From the NCBI RefSeq assembly GCF_024494465.1, contig NZ_JAETXM010000001.1, positions 744,001-808,000 on the forward strand: a stretch of DNA of 64,000 bases, read 5' to 3'. A model generated the notes under the pieces. That model searched no databases. It had not been told where the DNA came from and saw only the letters and a list, made by a program, of their open reading frames with translations. Source of the DNA: Bacillus sp. V3B. Its GTDB lineage: Bacteria > Bacillota > Bacilli > Bacillales > Cytobacillaceae. Numbering within the stretch: position 1 is the first letter of the stretch; each line of letters begins with the position of its first letter. Shown here piece by piece: positions 17,431-25,908 of this stretch. Position numbers and translations under genes: made by a program.

Positions 17431-17645
17431 TTTATCCCGTCTCAACGGGCAGTATTCTTCCTACCTCAAGACTTCGAGAAAATAGAGAAAGGACTGTTGG
17501 GGATCAACTGTCCATAAAGATCCGATAGATAAGTGTGATAAGAGTTTTCTTGGGGCTGTAAGCCCTTAGAAAAGCCAATCAGGCGCTGCTTGACTAATCA
17601 TTAGTGGGGGATGAGGAAAACCCTACTAATGGAAGTCTTCTTTAT
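17431..17645 (+). repeat. Structured repeat, copy 1 (IS200/IS605-like or bcr-type element)
   Basis: This non-coding element lies between cheD and sigD and is bounded on both sides by TTTAT (17431-17435, 17641-17645). The left end is a hairpin CCCGT/ACGGG (17436-17449). GGGCAGT (17447-17453) can pair with ACTGTCC (17507-17513), which sits in the loop of GGATC (17501-17505)/GATCC (17519-17523), giving a pseudoknot. A variable hairpin around GGGCT/AGCCC follows. The right end is a hairpin CATTAGT (17599-17605)/ACTAATG (17625-17631) followed by GAAGTCTTCTTTAT. A second copy near 39901-40068 has the same layout with co-varying stems. No transposase is inside. The class is inferred; the structure is seen. 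Confidence 0.75.
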
Positions 17646-17671
17646 ATTCACCTTACAAGATTTAAACCTTT

Positions 17672-17700
17672 CCTTTCTCAACGAATGAGAGAGGTTTTTT
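17672..17700 (+). terminator. Terminator-like hairpin in front of sigD
   Basis: CCTTTCTC (17672-17679) pairs with GAGAGAGG (17687-17694) with one G-U pair over a 7-nt loop, followed by six T (17695-17700). It has the form of an intrinsic terminator but lies inside the operon, 45 nt before the sigD start, and no clear promoter follows it. It may attenuate read-through into sigD. Confidence 0.5.
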
Positions 17701-17744
17701 GGAAAAACATAAGTACAAGAGTTATGCGTTTTAGGAGGGTCTAC

Positions 17745-18509
17745 ATGGTACATGTTACAACAGAGGATGAACAGCTATATTGGGACAAATGGGTAGCCTC
17801 TCGTGATGAAGAAGCGGGAAATATTTTAATCAAAAAGTATTTACCTCTTGTTAGCTATCATGTACAGCGGATTTCTGTTTCTCTCCCCAAAAATGTTTCA
17901 AAAGATGATCTCAATAGTCTGGGAATGATCGGTTTATTTGATGCATTGGAAAAGTTTGATCCAAAAAGAGATTTAAAATTTGATACTTATGCATCCTTCC
18001 GAGTTCGAGGTGCTATATTAGATGGGTTAAGAAAAGAGGACTGGTTGCCCAGGAGTACAAGGGAAAAAGCGAAGAAAATGGATGCTGTGATTGAAAAGCT
18101 AGAACAGAAATATTTACGTCAGGCGACAGAAGATGAAATCGCTCATGAATTAAACATTTCTGTTGAAGATGTCTATACGATAATGAATGAACAATTCTTT
18201 GCTAATGTACTTTCGATTGATGAACAACCTGTTGAAACAGATGACAAAGTAGGTCAATCTTTTGTAATCAAGGATGAAAGAGGAGAGCTGCCAGAGGAAA
18301 AAACATTAAAAAACGAAGTAATTGAAGAAATGTCATTCATTATATCAAAGCTGAACGAAAAGGAACAGCTTGTCATTAGTCTATTTTATCATGAAGAATT
18401 GACGCTAACTGAAATCGGACAAATCATGGGCCTATCGACATCAAGAATATCGCAAATACATTCAAAGTGTATTTATAAGCTTAAACAATCTTTAGAAAAA
18501 CAGATGTAA
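17745..18509 (+). CDS. sigD: Flagellar/motility sigma factor SigD (sigma-28)
   Basis: Alternative sigma factor for late flagellar, chemotaxis and autolysin genes. Region 2 (LPLVSYHVQRISVSLPKNV, then LNSLGMIGLFDALEKFDP and FDTYASFRVRGAILDGLR) and region 4 with a helix-turn-helix (LTEIGQIMGLSTSRISQIHSKC) are clear. The start is ATG 17745 after TAGGAGGG, giving 254 residues, the B. subtilis length. A longer open frame reaches back to GTG 17604, but that part lies in the structured repeat and the hairpin and should not be annotated as protein. Confidence 0.96.
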   Translation: MVHVTTEDEQLYWDKWVASRDEEAGNILIKKYLPLVSYHVQRISVSLPKNVSKDDLNSLGMIGLFDALEKFDPKRDLKFDTYASFRVRGAILDGLRKEDWLPRSTREKAKKMDAVIEKLEQKYLRQATEDEIAHELNISVEDVYTIMNEQFFANVLSIDEQPVETDDKVGQSFVIKDERGELPEEKTLKNEVIEEMSFIISKLNEKEQLVISLFYHEELTLTEIGQIMGLSTSRISQIHSKCIYKLKQSLEKQM

Positions 18510-18532
18510 TTTCTTAAGGGAAGCGCGTGTAA

Positions 18533-18841
18533 ATGAGCTTTAAGTCAATTGAAATGCAAGTTGCTATTCCAAGAACTCTTGATGTGGGAAAATTGCAGGA
18601 ACAACTGCAACAACGTGGGCAAAATATGAGTGATCAAGCAAATGAGGCTATTAAGAAGGATGTAGAACAGAAGAGACAACATGTTATAAAAAGTAAAAAT
18701 TCAGCTAAGGCTAAGCTTCTTAAGGATGGACAAAAGAATGATCATGAAAAAAACAAAAGAAATTGTAAACGTGAAATGAAAGAAGAAGAGCAGAATGAAC
18801 AACATCCTTATAAAGGGACCATTATTGATTACAGTGGATAG
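18533..18841 (+). CDS. Small basic protein of unknown function between sigD and swrB
   Basis: A 102-residue, highly charged, Lys/Gln/Glu-rich protein with a conserved-looking N-terminus (MSFKSIEMQVAIPRTLDVGK followed by LQEQLQQRG). I recall similar short proteins at this place in other Bacillus genomes but know of no function. It has no membrane segment; the middle may form a helix or coiled coil. It starts 23 bases after sigD and ends 9 bases before swrB, so it is part of the operon. B. subtilis has no such gene between sigD and swrB, as far as I recall. Confidence 0.75.
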   Translation: MSFKSIEMQVAIPRTLDVGKLQEQLQQRGQNMSDQANEAIKKDVEQKRQHVIKSKNSAKAKLLKDGQKNDHEKNKRNCKREMKEEEQNEQHPYKGTIIDYSG

Positions 18842-18850
18842 AGGGATTGT

Positions 18851-19465
18851 ATGACCACTATTATTATTATTATTAGTATCATGTTAAATATTATCGCCCT
18901 TATGGCTATTGTTATCTTATTTTTACGACAAAATAAACTGCTCAAATTTGAAGTGGATCAAAGGAAGTCGATGACAGAAACAGAAGGATTAATGTCATCC
19001 TATTTACTTGAAATGAAGGATGAAAATGAACGTTTTATTGAGCGTGTAAAAAGAATAAACGAAGAAAAAAGTGAGTTAGAAGATTCTTCAGTCCAGGTAG
19101 TACAAAATCAAAAAGAGCAAGAGTTATTAGTAGAGAAAAAAGACAATCAAGGGGATTTTTCTTCTCATCTAGGCAAGGCGGTTAGTTTTCAAGCTGTAAA
19201 AGCTTATCAAAAACACAAAAAAGAGCAAGTGGAACGTAATATATCGAATGAAACGAAGGTAAAAGCAACTGAGAAAGTAGAAGAACCTCCTCCAAAAAGT
19301 GAGCAAAAAGATGTTCACAACACCAATGGAGTAATCCAAGAATCATTATCTGACCAAATTATGAATATGAAACAACAAGGACTATCTGAGGAAGAAATAG
19401 CAAAGAAGTTGAATAAAGGGAAGACAGAAATTGCATTGCTCCTCAAATTTCGAGAAAATCAGTAA
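18851..19465 (+). CDS. swrB: Swarming/flagellar assembly protein SwrB
   Basis: Membrane-anchored protein that promotes flagellar basal body maturation and sigma-D activity in B. subtilis. The N-terminal membrane helix (about residues 3-25, very rich in Ile) is followed by a long charged coiled coil. A C-terminal conserved segment (SDQIMNMKQQGLSEEEIAKKLNKG) looks like a DUF-type helix-turn-helix ending. It has 204 residues against 167 in B. subtilis; the difference is in the low-complexity linker. Assignment rests on position, topology and the C-terminal motif. Confidence 0.85.
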   Translation: MTTIIIIISIMLNIIALMAIVILFLRQNKLLKFEVDQRKSMTETEGLMSSYLLEMKDENERFIERVKRINEEKSELEDSSVQVVQNQKEQELLVEKKDNQGDFSSHLGKAVSFQAVKAYQKHKKEQVERNISNETKVKATEKVEEPPPKSEQKDVHNTNGVIQESLSDQIMNMKQQGLSEEEIAKKLNKGKTEIALLLKFRENQ

Positions 19466-19472
19466 GAATAAC

Positions 19473-19501
19473 TTGAATGTCATGGATACATATGTTATAT
19501 T
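19473..19501 (+). promoter_or_regulatory. Likely sigma-A promoter of rpsB
   Basis: TTGAAT (19473-19478) and TATATT (19496-19501) with a 17-base spacer, about 115 bases before the rpsB start. The leader that follows contains a weak CTGT/ACAG hairpin (19548-19560) and a T-rich stretch, without a recognisable riboswitch. Confidence 0.6.
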
Positions 19502-19616
19502 ATAAAACGGTGTTAATACACACGTTTACGGATCTATATAAATGGTGCTGTTTTTGACAGTTTTTATTTAGAAATGAAGTGAGCGGAGGAAAACAAAACC
19601 ATTAGGAGGAAATATC

Positions 19617-20330
19617 ATGTCAGTTATTTCGATGAAGCAATTACTTGAAGCTGGTGTACATTTTGGACACCAAACACGCCGTTGGAACCCAAAAATGAAA
19701 AAATACATTTTCACAGAGCGTAACGGTATCTACATTATCGACCTTCAAAAAACAGTAAAAAAGGTTGAAGAGGCATATAGATACGTGAAGGATCTTGCTG
19801 CTAACGGCGGTACAGTACTATTTGTTGGTACAAAAAAACAAGCTCAAGATTCTGTTAAAGATGAAGCAATTCGTTCAGGTATGTACTATGTTAACCAACG
19901 TTGGTTAGGTGGAACATTAACAAACTTTGAAACCATTCAAAAGCGTATTACTCGTTTAAAAGATATCGAGAGAATGGCTGAAGATGGTACGTTTGATGTA
20001 CTTCCTAAAAAAGAAGTAGTTCAATTGAAAAAACAACAAGAGCGTCTCGAAAAGTTCTTAGGCGGAATTAAAGATATGAAACAGCTTCCTGATGCTCTAT
20101 TCATTATCGATCCTCGCAAAGAGCGTATCGCTGTTGCGGAAGCACATAAATTAAACATTCCAATCGTGGGTATGGTTGATACAAACTGTGATCCAGATGA
20201 AATTGATGTTGTAATCCCTGCAAACGATGATGCTATTCGTGCTGTGAAATTATTAACAGGTAAAATGGCAGATGCTATTTTAGAAGCGAAACAAGGGGAA
20301 GAAATTGAAGTTGTCGAAACAAACGCTTAA
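19617..20330 (+). CDS. rpsB: Small ribosomal subunit protein uS2
   Basis: Ribosomal protein S2, 237 residues. The signature [22 protein letters not shown] at the N-terminus and [22 protein letters not shown] are typical. The ribosome binding site TAGGAGG is strong. Codon use is more biased than in the flagellar genes upstream, as expected for a highly expressed gene. It is followed by a terminator and then tsf, the usual pair. Confidence 0.98.
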   Translation: MSVISMKQLLEAGVHFGHQTRRWNPKMKKYIFTERNGIYIIDLQKTVKKVEEAYRYVKDLAANGGTVLFVGTKKQAQDSVKDEAIRSGMYYVNQRWLGGTLTNFETIQKRITRLKDIERMAEDGTFDVLPKKEVVQLKKQQERLEKFLGGIKDMKQLPDALFIIDPRKERIAVAEAHKLNIPIVGMVDTNCDPDEIDVVIPANDDAIRAVKLLTGKMADAILEAKQGEEIEVVETNA

Positions 20331-20390
20331 TAATAAATAACTAATAAGCTTATTTATTATTTAAAGAATATGCTAGGCAAAACAGGGAAA

Positions 20391-20427
20391 GGTGATATGA
20401 GGGAAGCCCCCTTTATCACCTTTTTTT
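20391..20427 (+). terminator. Intrinsic terminator between rpsB and tsf
   Basis: GGTGAT (20391-20396) pairs with ATCACC (20415-20420), with a GGG/CCC inner stem, followed by seven T. It probably adjusts the rpsB to tsf ratio rather than fully separating the genes. Confidence 0.75.
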
Positions 20428-20483
20428 CAGAAAAAGTAAAAAATGAAGAATGATATACATAAAATCTAAGGAGGAATTTCATT

Positions 20484-21365
20484 ATGGCTATTACAGCACA
20501 AATGGTTAAAGAACTTCGTGAAAAAACTGGTGTAGGAATGATGGATTGTAAAAAAGCACTTACACAAACAGACGGAGATATGGAAAAAGCAATTGACTTT
20601 TTACGTGAGAAAGGAATGGCATCTGCTTCGAAAAAAGCGGATCGTATCGCTGCTGAAGGATTAACTTCCGTTGTTGTTAATGGAAATGAAGCTATTATTT
20701 TAGAAGTAAATGCGGAGACAGACTTTGTTTCTAAAAATGAAGCATTCCAAACTCTTGTAAAAGAATTAGGAGAGCATCTATTAAAAACGAAGCCTGCAAC
20801 GATTGAAGAAGCTACTGCTTCAACAATGGATAATGGTTCAACAGTAGCAGATCATATCAGTACAGCTATCGCTAAAATTGGAGAAAAAATGAATCTTCGT
20901 CGTTTTGAAGTAAAAACAAAAACAGACAATGATGCGTTTGGTGCTTATCTTCATATGGGTGGACGTATTGGTGTATTAACTGTGTTAGAAGGAACTACAG
21001 ATGCAGATGCCGCTAAAGATGTAGCGATGCACATTGCTGCACTTAACCCTAAATTTGTTTCACGTGATCAAGTTTCACAAGAAGAAGTAGAACGCGAGCG
21101 TGAAGTGTTAACACAACAAGCACTTAACGAAGGTAAGCCAGAAAAAATCGTTGTTAAAATGGTTGAAGGTCGTCTAGGGAAATATTTTGAAGATGTATGT
21201 GTATTAGATCAAGCTTTCGTTAAGAACCCTGATCAAAAAGTACGTCAATTTGTTGAGTCTAAGGGCGGTACAATTCGTGAGTTTATTCGTTACGCAGTAG
21301 GAGAAGGTCTAGAAAAACGCGAAGAAAACTTTGCTGAAGAAGTTGCGAATCAAATAAAAAAATAA
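20484..21365 (+). CDS. tsf: Elongation factor Ts
   Basis: Guanine nucleotide exchange factor for EF-Tu. The UBA-like N-terminus [20 protein letters not shown] and the EF-Ts core with [13 protein letters not shown] are exact family signatures. It has 293 residues, the B. subtilis length. Ribosome binding site AAGGAGGA is 9 bases before ATG. A terminator follows. Confidence 0.98.
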   Translation: MAITAQMVKELREKTGVGMMDCKKALTQTDGDMEKAIDFLREKGMASASKKADRIAAEGLTSVVVNGNEAIILEVNAETDFVSKNEAFQTLVKELGEHLLKTKPATIEEATASTMDNGSTVADHISTAIAKIGEKMNLRRFEVKTKTDNDAFGAYLHMGGRIGVLTVLEGTTDADAAKDVAMHIAALNPKFVSRDQVSQEEVEREREVLTQQALNEGKPEKIVVKMVEGRLGKYFEDVCVLDQAFVKNPDQKVRQFVESKGGTIREFIRYAVGEGLEKREENFAEEVANQIKK

Positions 21366-21398
21366 TGATTGTGCATAATAAAATGCGAATTACTTTTC

Positions 21399-21425
21399 AG
21401 GGAACACATTGTGTTCCCTCTTTTT
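21399..21425 (+). terminator. Intrinsic terminator after tsf
   Basis: AGGGAACAC (21399-21407) and GTGTTCCCT (21411-21419) form a 9-bp stem followed by CTTTTT. Confidence 0.85.
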
Positions 21426-21466
21426 CAAGTAGGTAAGATAATAGTATAATACATATGGAGGTTTCT

Positions 21467-22189
21467 ATGACCAACCCAAAATATAAACGTGTTGTTTTAA
21501 AATTAAGTGGAGAGGCTTTAGCCGGTGAGCAGGGTTTCGGCATTTATCCAGCAGTCATAAAATCGGTTGCTGCACAAGTAAAAGAACTTGCTGAACTTGG
21601 AGTTGAGGTAGCCGTAGTAGTAGGTGGCGGAAATATTTGGCGTGGAAAAATCGGAGAAGAGATGGGAATGGACAGAGCCACTGCAGACTATATGGGTATG
21701 CTAGCTACGGTTATGAATTCACTTGCTCTTCAGGATAGTCTTGAACAAGCAGGCTGTGAAACACGTGTTCAAACATCAATTGAAATGCGTCAAGTGGCTG
21801 AACCTTATATTCGTAGAAGAGCAATTCGTCATTTAGAGAAAAAGCGAGTTGTTATCTTTGCTGCCGGAACAGGAAATCCATATTTTTCAACAGATACAAC
21901 GGCTGCATTAAGAGCTGCAGAGATTGAGGCGGAAGTCATTCTTATGGCGAAAAACAATGTTGATGGTGTTTATTCAGCTGATCCTCGTTTAGATGAAAAT
22001 GCGAAAAAATATGATGAATTGTCTTACTTAGATGTTATTAAAGAAGGACTGGCTGTTATGGATTCTACTGCTTCCTCATTGTGCATGGATAATGACATTC
22101 CTTTAATTGTTTTTTCAATCATGGAAAATGGGAACATCAAGCGTGCTGTAATGGGTGAAAAAATCGGAACAATTGTTAGGGGGAAATAA
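21467..22189 (+). CDS. pyrH: Uridylate kinase
   Basis: Phosphorylates UMP to UDP; hexameric and allosterically controlled by GTP and UTP. Motifs: [12 protein letters not shown] near the N-terminus, [11 protein letters not shown] and the C-terminal [22 protein letters not shown] choose ATG 21467; ATG 21455 overlaps the Shine-Dalgarno GGAGG (21457-21461). This gives 240 residues, as in B. subtilis. frr starts three bases after it. Confidence 0.97.
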   Translation: MTNPKYKRVVLKLSGEALAGEQGFGIYPAVIKSVAAQVKELAELGVEVAVVVGGGNIWRGKIGEEMGMDRATADYMGMLATVMNSLALQDSLEQAGCETRVQTSIEMRQVAEPYIRRRAIRHLEKKRVVIFAAGTGNPYFSTDTTAALRAAEIEAEVILMAKNNVDGVYSADPRLDENAKKYDELSYLDVIKEGLAVMDSTASSLCMDNDIPLIVFSIMENGNIKRAVMGEKIGTIVRGK

Positions 22190-22191
22190 TC

Positions 22192-22749
22192 ATGCCAAAA
22201 CAAGTTATAACCAATGCTAAAGATAAGATGATGAAAGCTATTCAGGCCTATTCTCGTGAACTTGCTAGTATTCGTGCAGGTAGAGCAAACGCATCCTTAT
22301 TAGATCGTATTTCTGTTGATTATTATGGTGCACCAACTCCTGTTAATCAAGTAGCTGGGATTTCTGTACCTGAAGCACGATTATTAGTGATACAGCCATA
22401 TGATAAAACCATTCTTGGCGACATTGAAAAGGCGATTTTAAAATCTGACCTTGGGTTGAATCCGACAAGTGACGGTAATATTATTCGAATTGCGATTCCA
22501 GCCTTAACAGAAGAACGTCGTAAAGAACTTGTGAAAGTAGTAAAAAAAGAAGCGGAAGAAGCAAAAATAGCGATTCGTAATATTCGTCGTGATGCAAATG
22601 ATGATCTTAAAAAACTTGAAAAGTCAGGGGATATAACTGAAGATGACCAACGAGGTTATTCCGATGACATTCAAAAAATGACAGATGAAAACATCAGTAA
22701 AATTGATACACTGACAAAAGAAAAAGAAAAAGAAATTCTTGAGGTATAA
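22192..22749 (+). CDS. frr: Ribosome recycling factor
   Basis: Releases ribosomes from mRNA after termination together with EF-G. It has 185 residues, the exact family length. Typical segments: [37 protein letters not shown] and [30 protein letters not shown], the ribosome binding site, overlaps the end of pyrH, so the two are co-translated. Confidence 0.98.
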   Translation: MPKQVITNAKDKMMKAIQAYSRELASIRAGRANASLLDRISVDYYGAPTPVNQVAGISVPEARLLVIQPYDKTILGDIEKAILKSDLGLNPTSDGNIIRIAIPALTEERRKELVKVVKKEAEEAKIAIRNIRRDANDDLKKLEKSGDITEDDQRGYSDDIQKMTDENISKIDTLTKEKEKEILEV

Positions 22750-22785
22750 GATCAGTCCTATATTTGTCATTAAAATAGAAAAAGA

Positions 22786-22811
22786 CCCTCTATTGACTAG
22801 GGGGTTTTTTT
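22786..22811 (+). terminator. Intrinsic terminator after frr
   Basis: CCCTCTA (22786-22792) pairs with TAGGGGG (22798-22804) with one G-U pair, followed by seven T. Confidence 0.8.
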
Positions 22812-22972
22812 ACTCGATGAAAGAAACAATAACATATATTTGTTATTTCCCATCTTTTTTAATAAAAGGACTATTTTCTTTTAATAGAGATATATTAGGA
22901 TATTTTTGGTATGATAGGAAAAGGTAGAGACGAACTGCCTATATGTATTATTGGGGGGATTCATCTTTGTCG

Positions 22973-23000
22973 AAGGGTGAGAAGACCCTTTTTTGGAGGA
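22973..23000 (+). promoter_or_regulatory. Hairpin and U-run abutting the uppS ribosome binding site
   Basis: AAGGGT (22973-22978) pairs with ACCCTT (22985-22990), followed directly by TTTT and then the Shine-Dalgarno GGAGGA (22995-23000). It may act as a weak attenuator or change access to the ribosome binding site of uppS. Confidence 0.5.
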
Positions 23001-23007
23001 GCCACTT

Positions 23008-23784
23008 ATGTTTAATAAATTAAAAATATGGAAGAAAGCAAATATCTCTTCTAATCTCCAAGAACGAATACTCAAAGTTCAAGAACAACAAATTCCTACT
23101 CATATTGCCATTATTATGGATGGAAATGGTCGGTGGGCTAAAAAGCGAGCCTTACCGAGAGTGGCTGGTCATCATGAAGGTATGAAGGTTGTTCGTAAAA
23201 TAACGAGAATGGCTAATCAACTAGGGGTAAAGACGCTTACATTATATGCTTTTTCAACGGAGAATTGGAAACGGCCCAAAACAGAAGTAGAGTATTTAAT
23301 GAAGCTTCCCGAGGAATTTTTGGGGAATTTTCTACCAGAATTAATCGAAGAAAATGTGAAAGTAGAAATGATTGGATATAAAGATGCGCTTCCTGCCCAC
23401 ACATTTCATGCGGTTAATAAGGCGATGGACAAGACGAAAGAAAATACAGGCTTAATCTTAAATTTTGCTTTGAATTATGGAAGTAGAGCGGAAATTATTG
23501 AGGCTGTTAAAGGTGTCGTAAATGATTGTAATAGTGGTATACTAAATCAAAATGAAATAAATGAAGATGTTTTTTCAAAACATTTAATGACAAGCGGTTT
23601 GTCTGATCCTGACCTTTTAATTCGCACGAGTGGTGAAATTCGCCTTAGTAACTTTATGCTTTGGCAACTGGCCTATACTGAATTTTGGTTTACAGATGTA
23701 TTATGGCCTGATTTTGCAGAAGTCCATTTAATCGAAGCAATTGAAGCGTATCAGAATCGCCAACGTCGTTTTGGAGGAGTCTAA
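23008..23784 (+). CDS. uppS: Undecaprenyl diphosphate synthase
   Basis: Cis-prenyltransferase that makes the C55 lipid carrier for peptidoglycan and teichoic acid. The catalytic Asp38 lies in IIMDGNGRWAKKRALPRVAGHHEG; RTSGEIRLSNFMLWQ and EFWFTDVLWPDF are the other family blocks. ATG 23008 is chosen because the longer frame from TTG 22993 runs over the ribosome binding site. This gives 258 residues. cdsA follows after 19 bases, as usual. Confidence 0.97.
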   Translation: MFNKLKIWKKANISSNLQERILKVQEQQIPTHIAIIMDGNGRWAKKRALPRVAGHHEGMKVVRKITRMANQLGVKTLTLYAFSTENWKRPKTEVEYLMKLPEEFLGNFLPELIEENVKVEMIGYKDALPAHTFHAVNKAMDKTKENTGLILNFALNYGSRAEIIEAVKGVVNDCNSGILNQNEINEDVFSKHLMTSGLSDPDLLIRTSGEIRLSNFMLWQLAYTEFWFTDVLWPDFAEVHLIEAIEAYQNRQRRFGGV

Positions 23785-23803
23785 TAAAGGTGTTGACATT
23801 TAA

Positions 23804-24595
23804 ATGAAGCAAAGAATTATAACAGCCCTTATATTTGGGGCAATCTTAATCCCGTTAACAATTGTAGGAGGGATTCCATTTATTATCCTGACGTATTTAT
23901 TTGCGTCAATTGCGGTTTATGAACTATTGAAAATGAGGAAACTAAAGATATTTTCCTTTTCTGGGATTATTTCATTAATCGTATTATGGATCTTTCTGCT
24001 TCCTTCAAAATATCAGTATATACTGGATGATCTAAATGTGACAAAAGTGGAAGTCGCTTTACTTGCTGTTTTGATTTTTTTGAGTTATACAGTTGCAACA
24101 AAGAATCGTTTTACGTTTGATGATGTTGCCTTTTCTATCATGTCCATTTTGTATATTGGTATGGGGTTCTATTATTTTATCGAAACAAGAGAAGTTGGTG
24201 GCCTTGTTTATATTTTTTATTCTTTATTTATTATATGGGCTACGGATTCTGGTGCTTATTTTATAGGACGTGCAATGGGGAAAAGAAAACTTTGGCCAGA
24301 AATCAGCCCGAATAAAACAATTGAAGGATCAGTAGGTGGAGTCGTCAGTGCTGTTATTGTTAGTATCTTCTTTGGTCTTTTTACAGCGATAGATGCAACG
24401 ATTATAGGACTTGCATTTATGACTATTCTTCTCTCTGTTTTTGGACAAATTGGTGACCTTGTCGAGTCTGCTTTAAAACGGCATTACCAAGTAAAAGATT
24501 CCGGCAACATTCTTCCAGGTCATGGTGGGGTATTAGACAGGTTCGATAGCTTGCTGTTCGTCTGGCCATTAATCCATTTTTTACAATTATTATAA
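23804..24595 (+). CDS. cdsA: Phosphatidate cytidylyltransferase
   Basis: Membrane enzyme that converts phosphatidic acid to CDP-diacylglycerol for phospholipid synthesis. It has 263 residues and about eight hydrophobic segments. The family signature near the C-terminus is ALKRHYQVKDSGNILPGHGG followed by VLDRFDSLLF. Its neighbours uppS and dxr are the conserved lipid-precursor cluster. Confidence 0.96.
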   Translation: MKQRIITALIFGAILIPLTIVGGIPFIILTYLFASIAVYELLKMRKLKIFSFSGIISLIVLWIFLLPSKYQYILDDLNVTKVEVALLAVLIFLSYTVATKNRFTFDDVAFSIMSILYIGMGFYYFIETREVGGLVYIFYSLFIIWATDSGAYFIGRAMGKRKLWPEISPNKTIEGSVGGVVSAVIVSIFFGLFTAIDATIIGLAFMTILLSVFGQIGDLVESALKRHYQVKDSGNILPGHGGVLDRFDSLLFVWPLIHFLQLL

Positions 24596-24691
24596 GAACT
24601 AAATCTCTTTACTTAGGTATTTATGGTTCAAATCATTAATATCTTAAAAAATAGTGGTGTTTTTTTGGTGGATTAGGAGTGGAAGCTTATA

Positions 24692-25834
24692 ATGAAATAT
24701 ATTAGTTTATTAGGTGCAACCGGTTCGATTGGTACACAAACGGTAGATATTATCCTGAATCATAGGGAAGAGTTTTCGCTAGTTGCTATGTCAGTAGGGA
24801 GAAATATTGCCTTAGCTCGAAAAATAATGAGTGATTTGTCTCCAGAGCTTGTTTCAACGATAGAAAAGCAGGATGCAGATGTACTTCGAGCAGAGTTTCC
24901 TCACATTTCATTTGCATATGGAGATAGTGGATTAACAGAAGTTGCCGTACATGATAAAGCGACTATTTTAGTGAATGGGGTAATGGGAAGTGTTGGTTTA
25001 CAGCCTACACTACATGCCATTGAAGCAAAGAAAACCATTGCACTTGCGAATAAAGAAACGCTTGTAACGGCTGGGCATCTTGTCATGGCTGCTGCAAAAA
25101 AACAAGATGTTACCATTCTTCCTGTTGATAGTGAACATTCAGCTATTTATCAGTCATTGCAAGGCGAAAACAAAAAAAATATTGAGAGAATTATTTTAAC
25201 TGCTTCAGGTGGAAGCTTTCGTGAACGTACGAGAGGTGAACTACAAGGTGTTACGGTTGAAGAGGCACTTAATCATCCAAATTGGTCAATGGGAGCAAAA
25301 ATTACCATTGACTCTGCATCCATGATGAACAAAGGTTTGGAAGTAATTGAGGCACATTGGCTTTTTGATTTACCTTATGAAAAAATTGACGTATTGCTTC
25401 ATAAGGAGAGTGTTATTCATTCAATGGTTGAGTTTCATGATAGTAGTATCATTGCACAGCTTGGTAGTCCTGATATGAGAGTTCCGATCCAGTATGCTCT
25501 TACCTATCCAGACCGAATACCTCTTTCAAATGCGAACAAATTAAACTTGTCCGAGGTTGGAAAATTGCATTTTCAAGAGATGGATTTTGAACGTTTTCGT
25601 TGTTTGAAATTTGCCTATGAAGCTGGAAAGGCGGGAGGTTCCTATCCAACGGTATTAAACGCAGCAAACGAAGCTACCGTTGCCGCATTTTTAACTGGAA
25701 AAATTACTTTTTTACAAATTGAGGATTATGTCGAACAAGCCTTAAATCAGCATCGTATCATTGTGAATCCTAGTTTATCTGAAATTGAAGAAGTTGACCG
25801 TGAAACAAGGAATTTTGTTCAATCACTTTTTTGA
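24692..25834 (+). CDS. dxr: 1-deoxy-D-xylulose 5-phosphate reductoisomerase
   Basis: Second step of the MEP isoprenoid pathway, making MEP from DXP with NADPH. The N-terminal Rossmann motif is GATGSIG (residues 8-14). The metal and substrate site includes [15 protein letters not shown] and ASGGSFRE, and [14 protein letters not shown] follows. Length 380 is normal. Together with uppS it supplies undecaprenyl carrier precursors. Confidence 0.97.
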   Translation: MKYISLLGATGSIGTQTVDIILNHREEFSLVAMSVGRNIALARKIMSDLSPELVSTIEKQDADVLRAEFPHISFAYGDSGLTEVAVHDKATILVNGVMGSVGLQPTLHAIEAKKTIALANKETLVTAGHLVMAAAKKQDVTILPVDSEHSAIYQSLQGENKKNIERIILTASGGSFRERTRGELQGVTVEEALNHPNWSMGAKITIDSASMMNKGLEVIEAHWLFDLPYEKIDVLLHKESVIHSMVEFHDSSIIAQLGSPDMRVPIQYALTYPDRIPLSNANKLNLSEVGKLHFQEMDFERFRCLKFAYEAGKAGGSYPTVLNAANEATVAAFLTGKITFLQIEDYVEQALNQHRIIVNPSLSEIEEVDRETRNFVQSLF

Positions 25835-25908
25835 ATTGAAAGAGATTAGAGAGTCAAATAAATTGTGAATGATTATTACTTTAACTTTTTTGTAAAGGTG
25901 GTTATATA

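Noticed and set aside
17604-17744. N-terminal extension of SigD from GTG 17604
   Set aside because: The extension lies in the right hairpin of the repeat and the terminator-like hairpin. ATG 17745 has a proper ribosome binding site and gives the standard 254 residues.
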